The notes: generated from the sequence alone by a model not told the origin. DNA of 64,000 nucleotides from Enterococcus montenegrensis (GCF_029983095.1 NZ_CP120467.1:2278501-2342500); one strand, 5' to 3'. Positions 51,401 to 61,388 are shown, counted from the stretch's first letter. Made by a program: numbers and translations.

Positions 51401-54148
51401 ATGGCACAAGCAAAATCACTTCAAGCATATGCCAAATTAAGTAGTGCTGACACGCTCACAAATATGAACAGCACAAAAGCCGGACTAACCGAGGCGGAAG
51501 TAAAAAGCAGGTTGGCGAAATACGGAAAGAATGTGATTGCTGCCACAAAAAAGCAATCACTATTAAAAGTGTTTTTAACTAACTTTACAAGTATGATGGC
51601 AATTTTATTGTGGGTAGCTGGCCTCATCGCCTTAATGACTGGTACGCCAGAATTAGGAATTGCGATTTGGCTTGTCAATTTGATTAATGGCGTTTTTAGT
51701 TTTTGGCAACAATATCGCGCCCAACAAGCTACCAGTGCTTTACAAAAAATGCTGCCTAGTTACGTTAAAGTCATGCGAGCTGGACAAACAAATAAAATTT
51801 TAGCCGCCGACTTGGTACCCGGAGATATTGTTTTATTAAATAGTGGTGATAACATTCCCGCCGACGGTCGCTTACTTTCTGCCGATAGTCTGGAAGTAAA
51901 CCAATCTTCATTAACTGGTGAATCTATTACTGTCAATAAAGAAACCGATCCACAAACCGACGCAGTCTTAAAAAACGCTGGTAAGTACGCCGAAGCAAAT
52001 TTGGTTTATGAAGGTACATCGGTGGTCAATGGCAGTGGCTCCTTTGTCGTTTTAGCTACTGGAATGCACACTGAATTTGGCCAAATTGCCAGTTTGACTA
52101 CTTCTGTTGCAGCTGTTAAAAGTCCGCTGCAAAAAGAATTGGATATATTAACACGGCAGCTTTCTTTAATTGCTATTGTTATTGGGGCATTGTTTTTTGT
52201 CGCCGCTGTCTTTTTTGTCGGATATCCCTGGCCTAAAGCTTTCATTTTTGCGTTGGGAATGATTGTTGCCTTTATTCCTGAAGGCTTATTACCAACCGTT
52301 ACCTTATCTCTTGCAATGGCTGTCCAAAAAATGGCCAAAAAAAATGCGTTAGTAAAACATTTGAATAGTGTAGAAACTTTAGGCGAAACTACGGTCATCT
52401 GTTCTGATAAAACAGGTACTTTAACCAAAAATGAAATGACCATTGAAAAAGTTTGGCTTCCAACAGATGATTACACAGTTTCTGGTACTGGTTATGAACC
52501 TAACGGCATCGTGACAAAAGCTGGTAAAAAAATAGATTTAGCACAAGAGCATGACTTATTACAACTGATTCGGATTGCCAGTCTATGTAATGACTCAGCC
52601 ATTGAAGAAAAAGACAATCACTACCAATTAGTGGGTAGTCCCGATGAGGGCAGTCTTTTAATTTTGGCTGCTAAGGCTGACTACGATCTAAGGGATGAAA
52701 GGAAAAATTATCCCCGTTACAACGAACTTCCCTTTGACTCAAAACGCAAACGCATGTCAACTATCCACCAAAATAATGGGCAAAACTACGTCTTTACCAA
52801 AGGTGGCATTACCGAAGTTTTAAGCTGTTGCCAAAGTTATTTAAAAAATGGGCAAGTCATCCCCTTAACTGAAGCTGTAAAAAAAGAAATTTTAGCTAAA
52901 AATGATGATTTTGCAAAAGAAGGCTTACGTACTTTAGCATTTGCTGATCGTATTTTACAGACAACAACAAATTTAACCATTGAAAATTGCGAACAAAATT
53001 TGACTTTTGTCGGTATCACCGCCAGTCAGGATCCACCGCGGGAAAATGTCATGGAGGCAATTCAAAGATGTCATGATGCCTCCATTCGAATCATCATGGT
53101 AACTGGTGATTACGGTCTAACTGCCAAAAGTATTGCCCGCAAAATCGGCATCGTCAAAGGCGCTGACGTCCGGGTAATTACCGGCGATGACTTAGCTAAT
53201 ATGTCTGATTCAAAATTAAAAGAAAATTTAACACATGAAGTTATTTTTGCTCGCGTTGCTCCTGAACAAAAATACCGCGTAGTCTCTCTATTGCAAAGTT
53301 TAGGTGAAATCGTTGCTTCCACAGGTGATGGGGTCAACGATGCACCGGCCTTGAAAAAAGCGGATATCGGTGTTGCGATGGGAATCACCGGAACCGATGT
53401 CGCCAAAGAAGCAGCCGATATGATTTTAACCGATGATAATTTCACATCTATTGTAAATGCAATTGAAGAAGGGCGGACGGTTTACAACAATATTCGCAAA
53501 TTTTTATTGTATATTCTAAATAGCAATATGCCAGAAGCAGTCCCTTCTTTATTGTTTTTATTATCAAAAGGTATGATTCCTTTACCTTTAACTGTTATGC
53601 AGATTTTAACAATCGATTTGGGTACTGATATGTTACCTGCTTTAGGGTTAGCAACTGAACAAACTGAACCCGGTACTATGAAAAAACCGCCCCGTAAGCG
53701 GACAGAACATTTATTAACCAAGCAAATTATTTTAAAGGCCTTTGCTTGGTATGGTCTTTTAGCCTCCATTATTTCAATCGGCGCCTATTTCTTTGTCAAC
53801 CATTTAAACGGCTGGCCCACGACTGCCTTAGCTACTGACGGCACCGTTTATGCCATGGCCACAACTATGACCTTAGCTGCAATTGTCTTTTGCCAAATTG
53901 GCGCTGTTTTTAACTGTCGCACCGCAGAACAATCACTTTTTAAAATTGGTTTTTTCTCAAACAAACGAATCTTAGGGGGGATTTGTTTTGAAGTGATTTT
54001 AATTGCATGTTTGATGTATGTCCCGTTTTTACAAAAATTATTTGGCACCACCGGCATTCAACTACAAGATTGGCTATTTCTAATTTGTATTCCTCTACCT
54101 CTGATTATAATTGAGGAAATCCGCAAGAAAATGATTCGTAAAGCTTAA
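51401..54148 (+). CDS. P-type ATPase with Na,K-ATPase-like ion-site motifs
   Basis: This is a 915-residue P2-type cation pump. Phosphorylation motif CSDKTGTLTKNEMT lies near residue 335, the actuator TGES motif near 170, and the hinge TGDGVNDAPALKKAD near 648. The M4 segment reads PEGLLPTVT, and M6 reads TIDLGTDMLPALGLATE, both like Na,K- and H,K-ATPases rather than the PEGLP/NLVTD of calcium pumps. M5 reads NSNMPEAVPS. The transported ion is therefore perhaps Na+ or K+/H+, which is inference. A second ATG at 51401 is better spaced from AAAGGTGG than 51395. No beta-subunit-like gene is adjacent. Confidence 0.9.
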   Translation: MAQAKSLQAYAKLSSADTLTNMNSTKAGLTEAEVKSRLAKYGKNVIAATKKQSLLKVFLTNFTSMMAILLWVAGLIALMTGTPELGIAIWLVNLINGVFSFWQQYRAQQATSALQKMLPSYVKVMRAGQTNKILAADLVPGDIVLLNSGDNIPADGRLLSADSLEVNQSSLTGESITVNKETDPQTDAVLKNAGKYAEANLVYEGTSVVNGSGSFVVLATGMHTEFGQIASLTTSVAAVKSPLQKELDILTRQLSLIAIVIGALFFVAAVFFVGYPWPKAFIFALGMIVAFIPEGLLPTVTLSLAMAVQKMAKKNALVKHLNSVETLGETTVICSDKTGTLTKNEMTIEKVWLPTDDYTVSGTGYEPNGIVTKAGKKIDLAQEHDLLQLIRIASLCNDSAIEEKDNHYQLVGSPDEGSLLILAAKADYDLRDERKNYPRYNELPFDSKRKRMSTIHQNNGQNYVFTKGGITEVLSCCQSYLKNGQVIPLTEAVKKEILAKNDDFAKEGLRTLAFADRILQTTTNLTIENCEQNLTFVGITASQDPPRENVMEAIQRCHDASIRIIMVTGDYGLTAKSIARKIGIVKGADVRVITGDDLANMSDSKLKENLTHEVIFARVAPEQKYRVVSLLQSLGEIVASTGDGVNDAPALKKADIGVAMGITGTDVAKEAADMILTDDNFTSIVNAIEEGRTVYNNIRKFLLYILNSNMPEAVPSLLFLLSKGMIPLPLTVMQILTIDLGTDMLPALGLATEQTEPGTMKKPPRKRTEHLLTKQIILKAFAWYGLLASIISIGAYFFVNHLNGWPTTALATDGTVYAMATTMTLAAIVFCQIGAVFNCRTAEQSLFKIGFFSNKRILGGICFEVILIACLMYVPFLQKLFGTTGIQLQDWLFLICIPLPLIIIEEIRKKMIRKA

Positions 54149-54152
54149 ATTT

Positions 54153-54192
54153 AGCCAAAAAACCATCAAGGCAGACCTTGATGGTTTTTTTA
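54153..54192. terminator. bidirectional terminator between the P-type ATPase and nhaC
   Basis: AAAAACCATCAAGG pairs with CCTTGATGGTTTTT around a 3-nt loop, with flanking A- and T-runs. Confidence 0.9.
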
Positions 54193-54200
54193 GCTTATTT

Positions 54201-55580
54201 TTAATGAACAGGATGAGCTGCATGTGTTTGGCGATGATTTAAAATAAAGCCTACCACAATGGTAATGACCGGTGCCAATAAAGGAAAAAAGGCAAAAGGA
54301 ACATATGCCATAGCACTCACTTTTAAAGTACCCGCGATAAATGTACCGCTAACCCCCCAAGGAATCAACGCATTCACACTAGCACCTGCATCGGCTAAAG
54401 TTCTAGTTAAATAGCGATTGTCTAATTTCGCTGTTTCAAAAGATTTTTTGAATGTTTCTCCTGGTAAAATAATCGATAAGTACTGTTCCCCCACAATAAT
54501 GTTTACCCCGATACTGCTAAGAGCGGTCAAACCGATCAAACGAGACGGACGATCCATTTTACTTTTTAGTGCTTCAACAATATTTTCCACAATTTGATAT
54601 TTCAATAATAAGCCGCCTAAAGCCAACGCTAAAATAATGAGACTGGCTGAACCCAACATACTCATAATACCACCACGGGATAAAAGTGTATTCAACTTCT
54701 CACTAGCTGTTTTGGCCGTAAAACCATTCATTAAAATAGTGGCAACTTTTTGCACCGTTAAAGTATGATCATGAATAAAACTAAGTCCAATCGCAACGCT
54801 GGCGCCTGTTAATAATGTCGCAATTGCTGGAATCTTCTTGACTGCCATAATAAATAATATAATCAAAGGAATTAATGTCCAAGGTGAAATCCAAAAATTA
54901 TTTTCCATATTGGCAATCATTTCATTCACACTCGTCAAATTAGCTGTTTTACTTGTATGACCTAAAAAGACGTATAAAATAAAACTAATTACAAAAGCAG
55001 GTAAATCGGTGAAACGCATATTGGCAATATGTTGAAACAAATCAATTTCGCCAATTCCAGCTGCCAGATTGGTCGTATCTGATAGCGGTGAAATATTATT
55101 GCCTAAAAAAGCCCCCGAAACAACTGCTCCTGCTGTATACGCATCGTGAAAGCCTAAAATATGGCCAATCCCTAAAAAAGCAATTCCGATCGTGGAAATT
55201 GTTGTAAATGAACTTCCTACAGTTAATCCGACAATCGAACAAACGACAAAAACTGTGGGTAAGAAAAAACGTACCGAGATAATTTTAAACCCATAAACCA
55301 TGATCGTCGGAATTGTTCCTGCTAAAATCCAAGCGGCCACTAACACGCCAATTAATAAGAAAATAATGATGGGAATAATACCTGGGGTAATGCCACTGAT
55401 AATCCCTCCATGAATATCATCCCACGAAAATTTTTTCATGCGACCATATAATAATAGCAGCATGAAAACAAATAAAATCGGAACATGAGGACTTAGCTGA
55501 AAGCCGATAATTAATATTCCCAAAATTGCTAACATGGCTGCCAAAACCGCAGCACTTTCTTTGGTTGAAATTTTTTTCAT
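54201..55580 (-). CDS. nhaC: Na+/H+ antiporter, NhaC family
   Basis: This is a 459-residue membrane protein with about 11 helices. NhaC-family blocks are visible, such as SGAFLGNNISPLSDTTNLA near residue 155 and ADAGASVNALIPWGVSG near 390. It should exchange Na+ for H+. It is the last gene of the tyrosine decarboxylase cluster, where an nhaC-type gene follows tyrP in enterococci, and it may help pH or ion balance during tyramine production. Start ATG has AAGAAGG. A terminator-like hairpin separates it from tyrP, so it may be expressed at a lower level. Confidence 0.92.
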   Translation of the reverse strand: MKKISTKESAAVLAAMLAILGILIIGFQLSPHVPILFVFMLLLLYGRMKKFSWDDIHGGIISGITPGIIPIIIFLLIGVLVAAWILAGTIPTIMVYGFKIISVRFFLPTVFVVCSIVGLTVGSSFTTISTIGIAFLGIGHILGFHDAYTAGAVVSGAFLGNNISPLSDTTNLAAGIGEIDLFQHIANMRFTDLPAFVISFILYVFLGHTSKTANLTSVNEMIANMENNFWISPWTLIPLIILFIMAVKKIPAIATLLTGASVAIGLSFIHDHTLTVQKVATILMNGFTAKTASEKLNTLLSRGGIMSMLGSASLIILALALGGLLLKYQIVENIVEALKSKMDRPSRLIGLTALSSIGVNIIVGEQYLSIILPGETFKKSFETAKLDNRYLTRTLADAGASVNALIPWGVSGTFIAGTLKVSAMAYVPFAFFPLLAPVITIVVGFILNHRQTHAAHPVH

Positions 55581-55605
55581 GTAAATACCTTCTTTATTTT
55601 TTCAA

Positions 55606-55643
55606 AGTAAAAACGCCCTGCCGCAAGGACTTACGACAGAACG
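55606..55643 (-). terminator. hairpin terminator or attenuator between tyrP and nhaC
   Basis: CGTTCTGTCG pairs with CGGCAGGGCG (three G-U pairs) on the minus strand, followed by five T. Readthrough would let nhaC be expressed. Confidence 0.65.
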
Positions 55644-55655
55644 CTTAGTAAATTG

Positions 55656-57092
55656 TTAATGACTATGGTGCAAGTGGTCTGCAGAAGAGTCAGTAACAGC
55701 AACTTTCCAGTCATTTTTCTTAAAGTGATTAATGACCAAAGGAATAACAAACATCACAACTGCAATAGCTGCAACTAACAACGCATTCGCTAAAGTAGAT
55801 GTCCGTAATGTCGCATACGTAACGACAACGATTGAAAATAGCAACATGATGCTAACAACCCATACAAAAGCATTCCCTTTTTTACCAATTCGGTAAGGAC
55901 GAGCCATTTCAGGATGATGTTTCCGTAATTCTAAAACGGAAATTGCAATTAGAACATATACGATACAATAAACGATTGTCGTAGCGTTCGTTAAAGTTAA
56001 GAAAACAGTGCTGACATCATCCATAACCCCATACAATAACGCAAATAGTGAAATAACGATCGATTGCGTCAAGACAACATTTTTAGAAACGCCATATTTA
56101 TTTTCTTTTTGGAAGCCAAACTTAGGTGGTAAGAAACCTTCTCTTGCAACTTGAATAATAGTTTTTGAAGGACCAGTTACCCAAGCAGAAAGTTGTAACA
56201 AGACACCAATGAACACCATGAAACTGAAAATATTACCAATAATTTTTGGCAGACCCAAAATTTCGCAATAAATGATGATTGGTTGGGTAATATTGGCCAA
56301 TTCCATTTTGCCCGCTGGGACTACATTGGCAACAAGCATTGCATTAATAACGTTTAGTAAAACTAAACCAATTAAAGCGATGAAAACTCCCTTGGTATAA
56401 TTTTTCGTAGAATCTTTCAAACGAGGCATATAAACTGAACTCATTTCGATCCCAACGAAAATAAAGCTAATACCTGCTAAATATTTTAATGTTTCAATAT
56501 GTTGCAAGTCTGGTAAAACCTTTGACCAAGAAAAAGCACCCAAGTATCCATTTGATACTAAGCCAACCTTGAAAAAGGCAAATAAGCCAAGTACAAACAT
56601 TACAACAACGGGGATATATACGCCTAACCAAACGCCGATGTTACCACCGACTTTGGCCATATCAAATTTTAAATTCAAAATGGTAATAATCCAGTAAATA
56701 ATTAAAATACAAGCTAAAACAAACCAGTGATTATTGCCTAATGCGACATTACCAAATGTATTTCCTAAAAGTGGGCCTAAAGTTGAGGCTACCATTACCA
56801 TTCCTGGGAACATTTGCACCCATAGTAACCACGCAACTACAAAACCCCATTTGCTACCTAAGGCAGTTTTTACCCATAATTGTGGGCCGCCTTCTTCTGG
56901 CAACATGGTAGAAAGTTCACCGGAAATCATTGAGATTGGGCCGGCAAAAAAGACAACTGCAAAAATTGAATAGAAAATTAATGTCCATCCAACTGCTGCT
57001 AAAGTTGGGATACTCCGAACGGTGGCACACAAAGCCATTGTTAGACCAATAAAAGTCCCCAAACTAATTTTATTAATATCTGACTTACTCAC
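55656..57092 (-). CDS. tyrP: tyrosine/tyramine antiporter
   Basis: TyrP exchanges external tyrosine for internal tyramine. This is a 478-residue APC-superfamily transporter with about 12 helices. The N-terminal ISLGTFIGLTMALCATVRS and VFFAGPISMISGELSTMLPEEGG blocks resemble glutamate/GABA-type antiporters. The open frame starts with GTG 57101, which is too close to the ribosome site, so the GTG at 57090-57092 is preferred. It lies 77 bp after tdcA, with a structured intercistronic hairpin between them. With TdcA it forms a proton-motive decarboxylation system. Confidence 0.93.
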   Translation of the reverse strand: MSKSDINKISLGTFIGLTMALCATVRSIPTLAAVGWTLIFYSIFAVVFFAGPISMISGELSTMLPEEGGPQLWVKTALGSKWGFVVAWLLWVQMFPGMVMVASTLGPLLGNTFGNVALGNNHWFVLACILIIYWIITILNLKFDMAKVGGNIGVWLGVYIPVVVMFVLGLFAFFKVGLVSNGYLGAFSWSKVLPDLQHIETLKYLAGISFIFVGIEMSSVYMPRLKDSTKNYTKGVFIALIGLVLLNVINAMLVANVVPAGKMELANITQPIIIYCEILGLPKIIGNIFSFMVFIGVLLQLSAWVTGPSKTIIQVAREGFLPPKFGFQKENKYGVSKNVVLTQSIVISLFALLYGVMDDVSTVFLTLTNATTIVYCIVYVLIAISVLELRKHHPEMARPYRIGKKGNAFVWVVSIMLLFSIVVVTYATLRTSTLANALLVAAIAVVMFVIPLVINHFKKNDWKVAVTDSSADHLHHSH

Positions 57093-57124
57093 TTTTGACA
57101 CGCTCCTTAAAATTGGACCGCAGT

Positions 57125-57172
57125 CGATCAGTTACCTGACGGCAACTGACCCTGCCGTCTACTGACTGATTA
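57125..57172 (-). other. structured intercistronic RNA between tdcA and tyrP
   Basis: GACGGCA (57138-57144) pairs with TGCCGTC (57153-57159), and an outer stem ATCAGT/ACTGAT (57127-57132 with 57165-57170) encloses it and overlaps the tdcA stop. No T-run follows, so it may be an mRNA-stability or coupling element rather than a terminator. Confidence 0.55.
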
Positions 57173-59041
57173 GTGTGCTGAATGTACTAATTTTTCTGCA
57201 TAGATTTTTTCCAATTTTTCTTGAAGCGCAACTTTGATTTTTTCAGCATATTGTTCAAAGTTTTCTTCTTTATTCATATATGGTGTCATTACGCTGGCAC
57301 GCAATACGGTAATTTTTTCCACCCGACGCCATTCTGCATCTGAAAAACCAAGTTGGTTAACAAATTGTAATGGGCTGTCACCATAATCAGGCACAGCAAA
57401 GTCAGTATGTGAAGTTAAGAATTCATTACCATAAATGCTTCCTTTGACATATGAAGAGTAGTCATAAACATCGTGATTTAATTTATTCATTGCTTCTAAA
57501 TCATCATTACCTTTTTCTTTGAAGACATAGTCTACCATGTTGAAATCAGGATAAGTTAATGGGTGTACTTCAATTTCTTTATCGCCAACTTTAAAGGACA
57601 AGTTATTTAAGAAGTTAAAGAAACGGTGTGAACCTTCAATAGATGCCCCCATTAATTTACCATATCCGGCAACATTCAATGGTAAAACATGATGTGCAGC
57701 CCAAACACTGGCAGCTGTTGCACCGGCTTTGGAACCTTCTAAGATATAAGCGCCTAGTAAGGCAGGAATATCAGCGCCTTTTTCAAAAACGTAAGTTGCA
57801 AAATAAGAAATTACGTCCCGCATCCGAATATCTTGGATAACAATCCCACCAGCAGAATAAGGAACATAACCCATTTTATGCGGGTCAATTGTAACAGATT
57901 CAGCTTCTTTTATGGCACGATAAGCATTGTACACTTCTTCTAAAATATAATTTTTATTTTCAGTGAAGACCCCATTTTCAAAATGAACATCTTTTAATTC
58001 TTCAAATGGGATAAAGTTATTATCTTCGTCTAAGAAAATGGCACGACCATAACCGCCATAAGCAGCGTCTACGTGCAAGTAGAAATAAATACCGTCTTTT
58101 GCTAAAACGTCGCGTAGGGCAGCAATTTTATCGATTGGGTCGATTGCGCCTTCTTCTGTTGAACCAACAACACCCACAACACCTAAGATTGGTGTTTTAT
58201 CAGCGGCTAAATTGCGCACGATTTTTTCAAGTTCATTAACATCCATCCGGTAATTGTGATCCACTGGTACTGGAATAACTTGATCCAAGCCAATCCCAAT
58301 AATGTCAGCAGCTTTCAACCATGAGTAGTGTTTTGTTTGTGGAACTAACCATTTTCCTAATTTTTCTAGGTTTTTACCACTACGGGCAGAAGCAGCTTTA
58401 ATATCATCAATTTTTTCGGGCACTGTTGCAAGTAAGTCCATAATTTCTTTCGTAGACAAATTCAAAAGTTCCCATTCTGACTTTCCACTAACCAATTCTG
58501 GTGTAACTTCTTTCATGGCAAGCGGTAATGATTTAATGTTGCGGGCATACCATAAGCCTTCCAAATTTGCTAAAGAACCGTCAGCAACAATATGTCCCCA
58601 ACCATCGCTATAGCTCATTAATTGCGCGAATTCACGTCCTACTTCTTCTTCCATTTGACTTGTAGCAGGAGATGATTCATAGGCTACGTTATTGCCGTTC
58701 CAAAGCATAGCAAAGTTATAAGCTAACAATGATGGCATTAACGTTTCTGAGTTCATATGTCCCCAGTAACGTCCGGCAGTATGCCATGGGACAGAATGAC
58801 TGCGCATCCGTGATGAAATTTCAGATAAAACATCTTCCATTTTGTTGACAGTGTTTTTAAAACTTTCACTGCTTTTTTCTTCAGGCGTAATAATTGGCAT
58901 GTCTTGTGGCATGTAATTTTGACGCCAGCCTAAATGCTCGTCTACTAATTCGTTTAACAAAGCTTTGTAAATTTGGCCATTTTCAGCTTTGTCCCCAATA
59001 AATAGGGCATTTAGATTCAAATCGTTTCCTTGTTCACTCAT
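57170..59041 (-). CDS. tdcA: tyrosine decarboxylase
   Basis: TdcA converts tyrosine to tyramine and CO2, consuming a proton. This is a 623-residue PLP enzyme of decarboxylase group II. The PLP lysine lies in [16 protein letters not shown] near residue 392, and the [12 protein letters not shown] block near 342. The length and sequence fit enterococcal and lactobacillar tyrosine decarboxylases. The start ATG follows AGGAGGAG. It stands between tyrS and tyrP, the standard tyramine cluster order. Such clusters are usually induced by acid and tyrosine. Confidence 0.96.
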   Translation of the reverse strand: MSEQGNDLNLNALFIGDKAENGQIYKALLNELVDEHLGWRQNYMPQDMPIITPEEKSSESFKNTVNKMEDVLSEISSRMRSHSVPWHTAGRYWGHMNSETLMPSLLAYNFAMLWNGNNVAYESSPATSQMEEEVGREFAQLMSYSDGWGHIVADGSLANLEGLWYARNIKSLPLAMKEVTPELVSGKSEWELLNLSTKEIMDLLATVPEKIDDIKAASARSGKNLEKLGKWLVPQTKHYSWLKAADIIGIGLDQVIPVPVDHNYRMDVNELEKIVRNLAADKTPILGVVGVVGSTEEGAIDPIDKIAALRDVLAKDGIYFYLHVDAAYGGYGRAIFLDEDNNFIPFEELKDVHFENGVFTENKNYILEEVYNAYRAIKEAESVTIDPHKMGYVPYSAGGIVIQDIRMRDVISYFATYVFEKGADIPALLGAYILEGSKAGATAASVWAAHHVLPLNVAGYGKLMGASIEGSHRFFNFLNNLSFKVGDKEIEVHPLTYPDFNMVDYVFKEKGNDDLEAMNKLNHDVYDYSSYVKGSIYGNEFLTSHTDFAVPDYGDSPLQFVNQLGFSDAEWRRVEKITVLRASVMTPYMNKEENFEQYAEKIKVALQEKLEKIYAEKLVHSAH

Positions 59042-59125
59042 GATGAACTCCTCCTAAAAAAGTATTGATAAAAATTTTGTCGTTTGTAGGTTACACCTGT
59101 TCTTTTTAAAAGTAAAATCATATCT

Positions 59126-59205
59126 GGACTGTTTTTTAATCAAATTCTTAATTGTTAAATTGTTTTAAAGTTCAAGTCAATTGTGAAAATTTAATAAACC
59201 AGTCC
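59126..59205. repeat. imperfect inverted repeat upstream of tdcA
   Basis: The 15-bp arms GGACTGTTTTTTAAT (59126-59140) and TTAATAAACCAGTCC (59191-59205) are separated by 50 bp and surround the likely tdcA promoter. They could bind a regulator or form a leader structure. Confidence 0.4.
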
Positions 59206-59365
59206 GCGTGATACTTTTTATCTGAAAATTCTAAACAGATGTAAAAACAATCGTTATTTTAATCGGCGGAATTTTAGTCGTTTTTTTTATTCGTGAATTA
59301 TTTTTAGGTTAACCTCAATCTGATAGTCATTATCTTTGTGAAGTGATTTTATTTTACATACGATA

Positions 59366-59403
59366 AAAAAAGAGCACTCTGTCAAGACAGAATGCTCTTT
59401 TTC
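59366..59403 (-). terminator. terminator of tyrS
   Basis: The minus strand reads AGAGCATTCTGTC paired with GACAGAGTGCTCT (one wobble) and then seven T. Confidence 0.9.
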
Positions 59404-59502
59404 GTAACGTATTAACAGTGATCTTTACTTTTTTAAGACCAGTTCATCATTTGAAATGGAAAATGAAAATCATTGTTTTTCAAGGTAAAAAATTATTGAA
59501 TT

Positions 59503-60759
59503 CTAATTTAATACTTTGGCCAAAAAGTATTTTTTCTTACCTTTTCTGATAACAACGAATCTTCCTTCGAAATGATCAGATGGTGTTACGACAAAATTTA
59601 AATCAGTGATACGATCACCGTTAATACTTATAGCTCCGTTTGAAACATCTTCTCGTGCTTGACGTTTTGATGGTTCAATTTTTGTTGCTACTAATAATTC
59701 CACGATATTTTCAGGGTCGTTGGAAATTTCAACTGTTGGCATTTTGCCAAAACCTTGTTCAATTTCAGTAGCATTTAAATCTTTGATATTACCAGAGAAT
59801 AACGCTTCGGTAATTTTTTGCGCTTCGTCTAAATCTTCTTGGCTGTGAACAAAGCGGGTCACTTCTTCAGCTAAGCGGCGTTGTGCTTCCCGTTTTTCCG
59901 GTTCAGTCGCAACTTTTTGCGCTAATGTATCGATTTCTTCTTTATCTAAGAAAGTAAAGAATTTCAAGTATTTAATGACATCCCGATCATCTTGGTTCAA
60001 CCAAAATTGGTAGAATTCAAATGGGGAGGTTTTCTTAGGATCTAACCAAACAGCGCCTCCGGCAGTTTTACCAAATTTCGTTCCATCTGCTTTTAGCATT
60101 AAAGGAATTGTTAAACCAAAGGCTTCTGCTTCTGGTCCTTCTAATTTTCTGATCAAATCAAGACCAGCTGTAATGTTTCCCCATTGATCGGCACCACCGA
60201 TTTGAAGTTGTACACCAAAAGTTTTGAATAGGTGTAAAAAGTCGATGGATTGTAAAATTTGGTATGTGAATTCGGTAAAGGAAATCCCCACTTCCAAACG
60301 ACTTGAAACAATATCTTTTGCCAACATTGTGTTAATGTTGAAGTTTTTACCGTAGTCTCTTAGAAATTCCAATAATGAAATTTTTGATAACCAGTCAAAG
60401 TTATTTACAAAACTAATGTTAGCATCTTTACCAAATAACTTGCGCATTTGATTGGATAATGCATCCACATTATGTTGCACTGTTTCCATTGTTTGCAAAG
60501 TTCTTTCTGTTGTACGACCACTAGGATCCCCAATTGTTCCTGTTCCACCACCGATTAAAATATAAGGACGGTGGCCCGCCAATTGAAATCTTTTCATCAT
60601 CATGAAAGGAATTAAATGTCCAATGTGCATGGAATCACCTGTTGGGTCGACACCACAATAAAGCGCAATGCTCTTTTCATCTACGAGTTTACGTAGACCT
60701 TCTTCATTGGTTTGTTGGTTGATGGCATCCCGCCACGTTAATTCATCAATAATATTCAT
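59503..60759 (-). CDS. tyrS: tyrosyl-tRNA synthetase
   Basis: TyrS charges tRNA(Tyr). This is a 418-residue class I synthetase. The HIGH motif is DSMHIGHLIPF near residue 46, and the KMSKS-like loop reads TKFGKTAGG near 230. A C-terminal S4 RNA-binding domain (about 350-415) reads KRQAREDVSNGAISING. It lies in the tyramine cluster next to tdcA, so this may be the accessory copy found in decarboxylating strains, with a housekeeping copy elsewhere. That cannot be decided here. It is under a tyrosine T-box. Start ATG has GGAGGT. Confidence 0.95.
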   Translation of the reverse strand: MNIIDELTWRDAINQQTNEEGLRKLVDEKSIALYCGVDPTGDSMHIGHLIPFMMMKRFQLAGHRPYILIGGGTGTIGDPSGRTTERTLQTMETVQHNVDALSNQMRKLFGKDANISFVNNFDWLSKISLLEFLRDYGKNFNINTMLAKDIVSSRLEVGISFTEFTYQILQSIDFLHLFKTFGVQLQIGGADQWGNITAGLDLIRKLEGPEAEAFGLTIPLMLKADGTKFGKTAGGAVWLDPKKTSPFEFYQFWLNQDDRDVIKYLKFFTFLDKEEIDTLAQKVATEPEKREAQRRLAEEVTRFVHSQEDLDEAQKITEALFSGNIKDLNATEIEQGFGKMPTVEISNDPENIVELLVATKIEPSKRQAREDVSNGAISINGDRITDLNFVVTPSDHFEGRFVVIRKGKKKYFLAKVLN

Positions 60760-60884
60760 CTTATTGACCTCCGTCTATATTTATGAAAGCAGTAAACTGC
60801 TGGCATAGCAAAATTTTATTTTGTTATTAAAAAATGTTTTTTATTACACGACGTTCAAATGTAAGTAATTTTTAATTTAGGATA

Positions 60885-61120
60885 TAAAAAAAATCCCTTG
60901 GCAATTTTGCCAAGGGACGAAAATTCGCGGTACCACCCAAATTATATGCTATAAAAGCTAGCATATCACTCAAACATTTAACGCTGTCGCGCGGCTTTAC
61001 GCCAAGACTCCGGAAGTGTAATTCACACAATTAGCATGTACTGGTTTGCAGCTCCACCAGCTCTCTTTAACAGCGGCTATTGTCCTACTGTGTTTCCATC
61101 ACAGTCATCATTTATTAATG
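60885..61120 (-). ncRNA. T-box leader, tyrosine specific, controlling tyrS
   Basis: The canonical T-box core GGGTGGTACCGCG lies at 60926-60938 on the minus strand. It is followed by a terminator (arms 60894-60904 and 60907-60917, then a T-run). The specifier in stem I reads TAC (61038-61040), a tyrosine codon, in the CCAGTACATGC context. Uncharged tRNA(Tyr) would cause antitermination. Confidence 0.96.
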
Positions 61121-61127
61121 TGTCTAC

Positions 61128-61156
61128 ATCATAAAACTGTACAATCGGTTTGTCAA
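61128..61156 (-). promoter_or_regulatory. promoter of the tyrS T-box transcript
   Basis: On the minus strand TTGACA (61151-61156) and TATGAT (61128-61133) are separated by 17 bp, a near-consensus sigma-A promoter. Confidence 0.85.
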
Positions 61157-61353
61157 CAAGAAAGACGTTATTTTTTTCAGAATAACATTTTTTGAAATAA
61201 AAATTACAGCGCTATTTTTCCCAAAAAAATTAGCTGTCACAGCATAATTATTCATAGTGAAAAAGGTATGGTACATCACTTTGACAAGCTTTTTCCATCG
61301 GTATAAAAATTGCAGGTGTCACCGGCAAACACCTTACTATAAAATAACAAAAA

Positions 61354-61376
61354 AAAGACTGGGATAATCCCAGCCT
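61354..61376 (-). terminator. terminator of the calcium-type ATPase
   Basis: GACTGGGAT (61357-61365) pairs with ATCCCAGCC (61367-61375), with a T-run on the minus strand. Confidence 0.8.
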
Positions 61377-61388
61377 CTTTCACTTTAT

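Larger units (their letters stand above)
59042..59502. other. 461-bp intergenic region between tyrS and tdcA
   Basis: It holds the tyrS terminator at 59369-59402, and a TTGACT followed by TAACAA (17-bp spacing) that may be the tdcA promoter near 59155-59180. An imperfect inverted repeat is at 59126-59140 and 59191-59205. No gene is evident. Confidence 0.55.

Noticed and set aside
61308..61335. small hairpin AGGTGT...ACACCT upstream of the calcium-ATPase terminator
   Set aside because: It may be a second weak terminator, but the arms are short and the T-run is poor.
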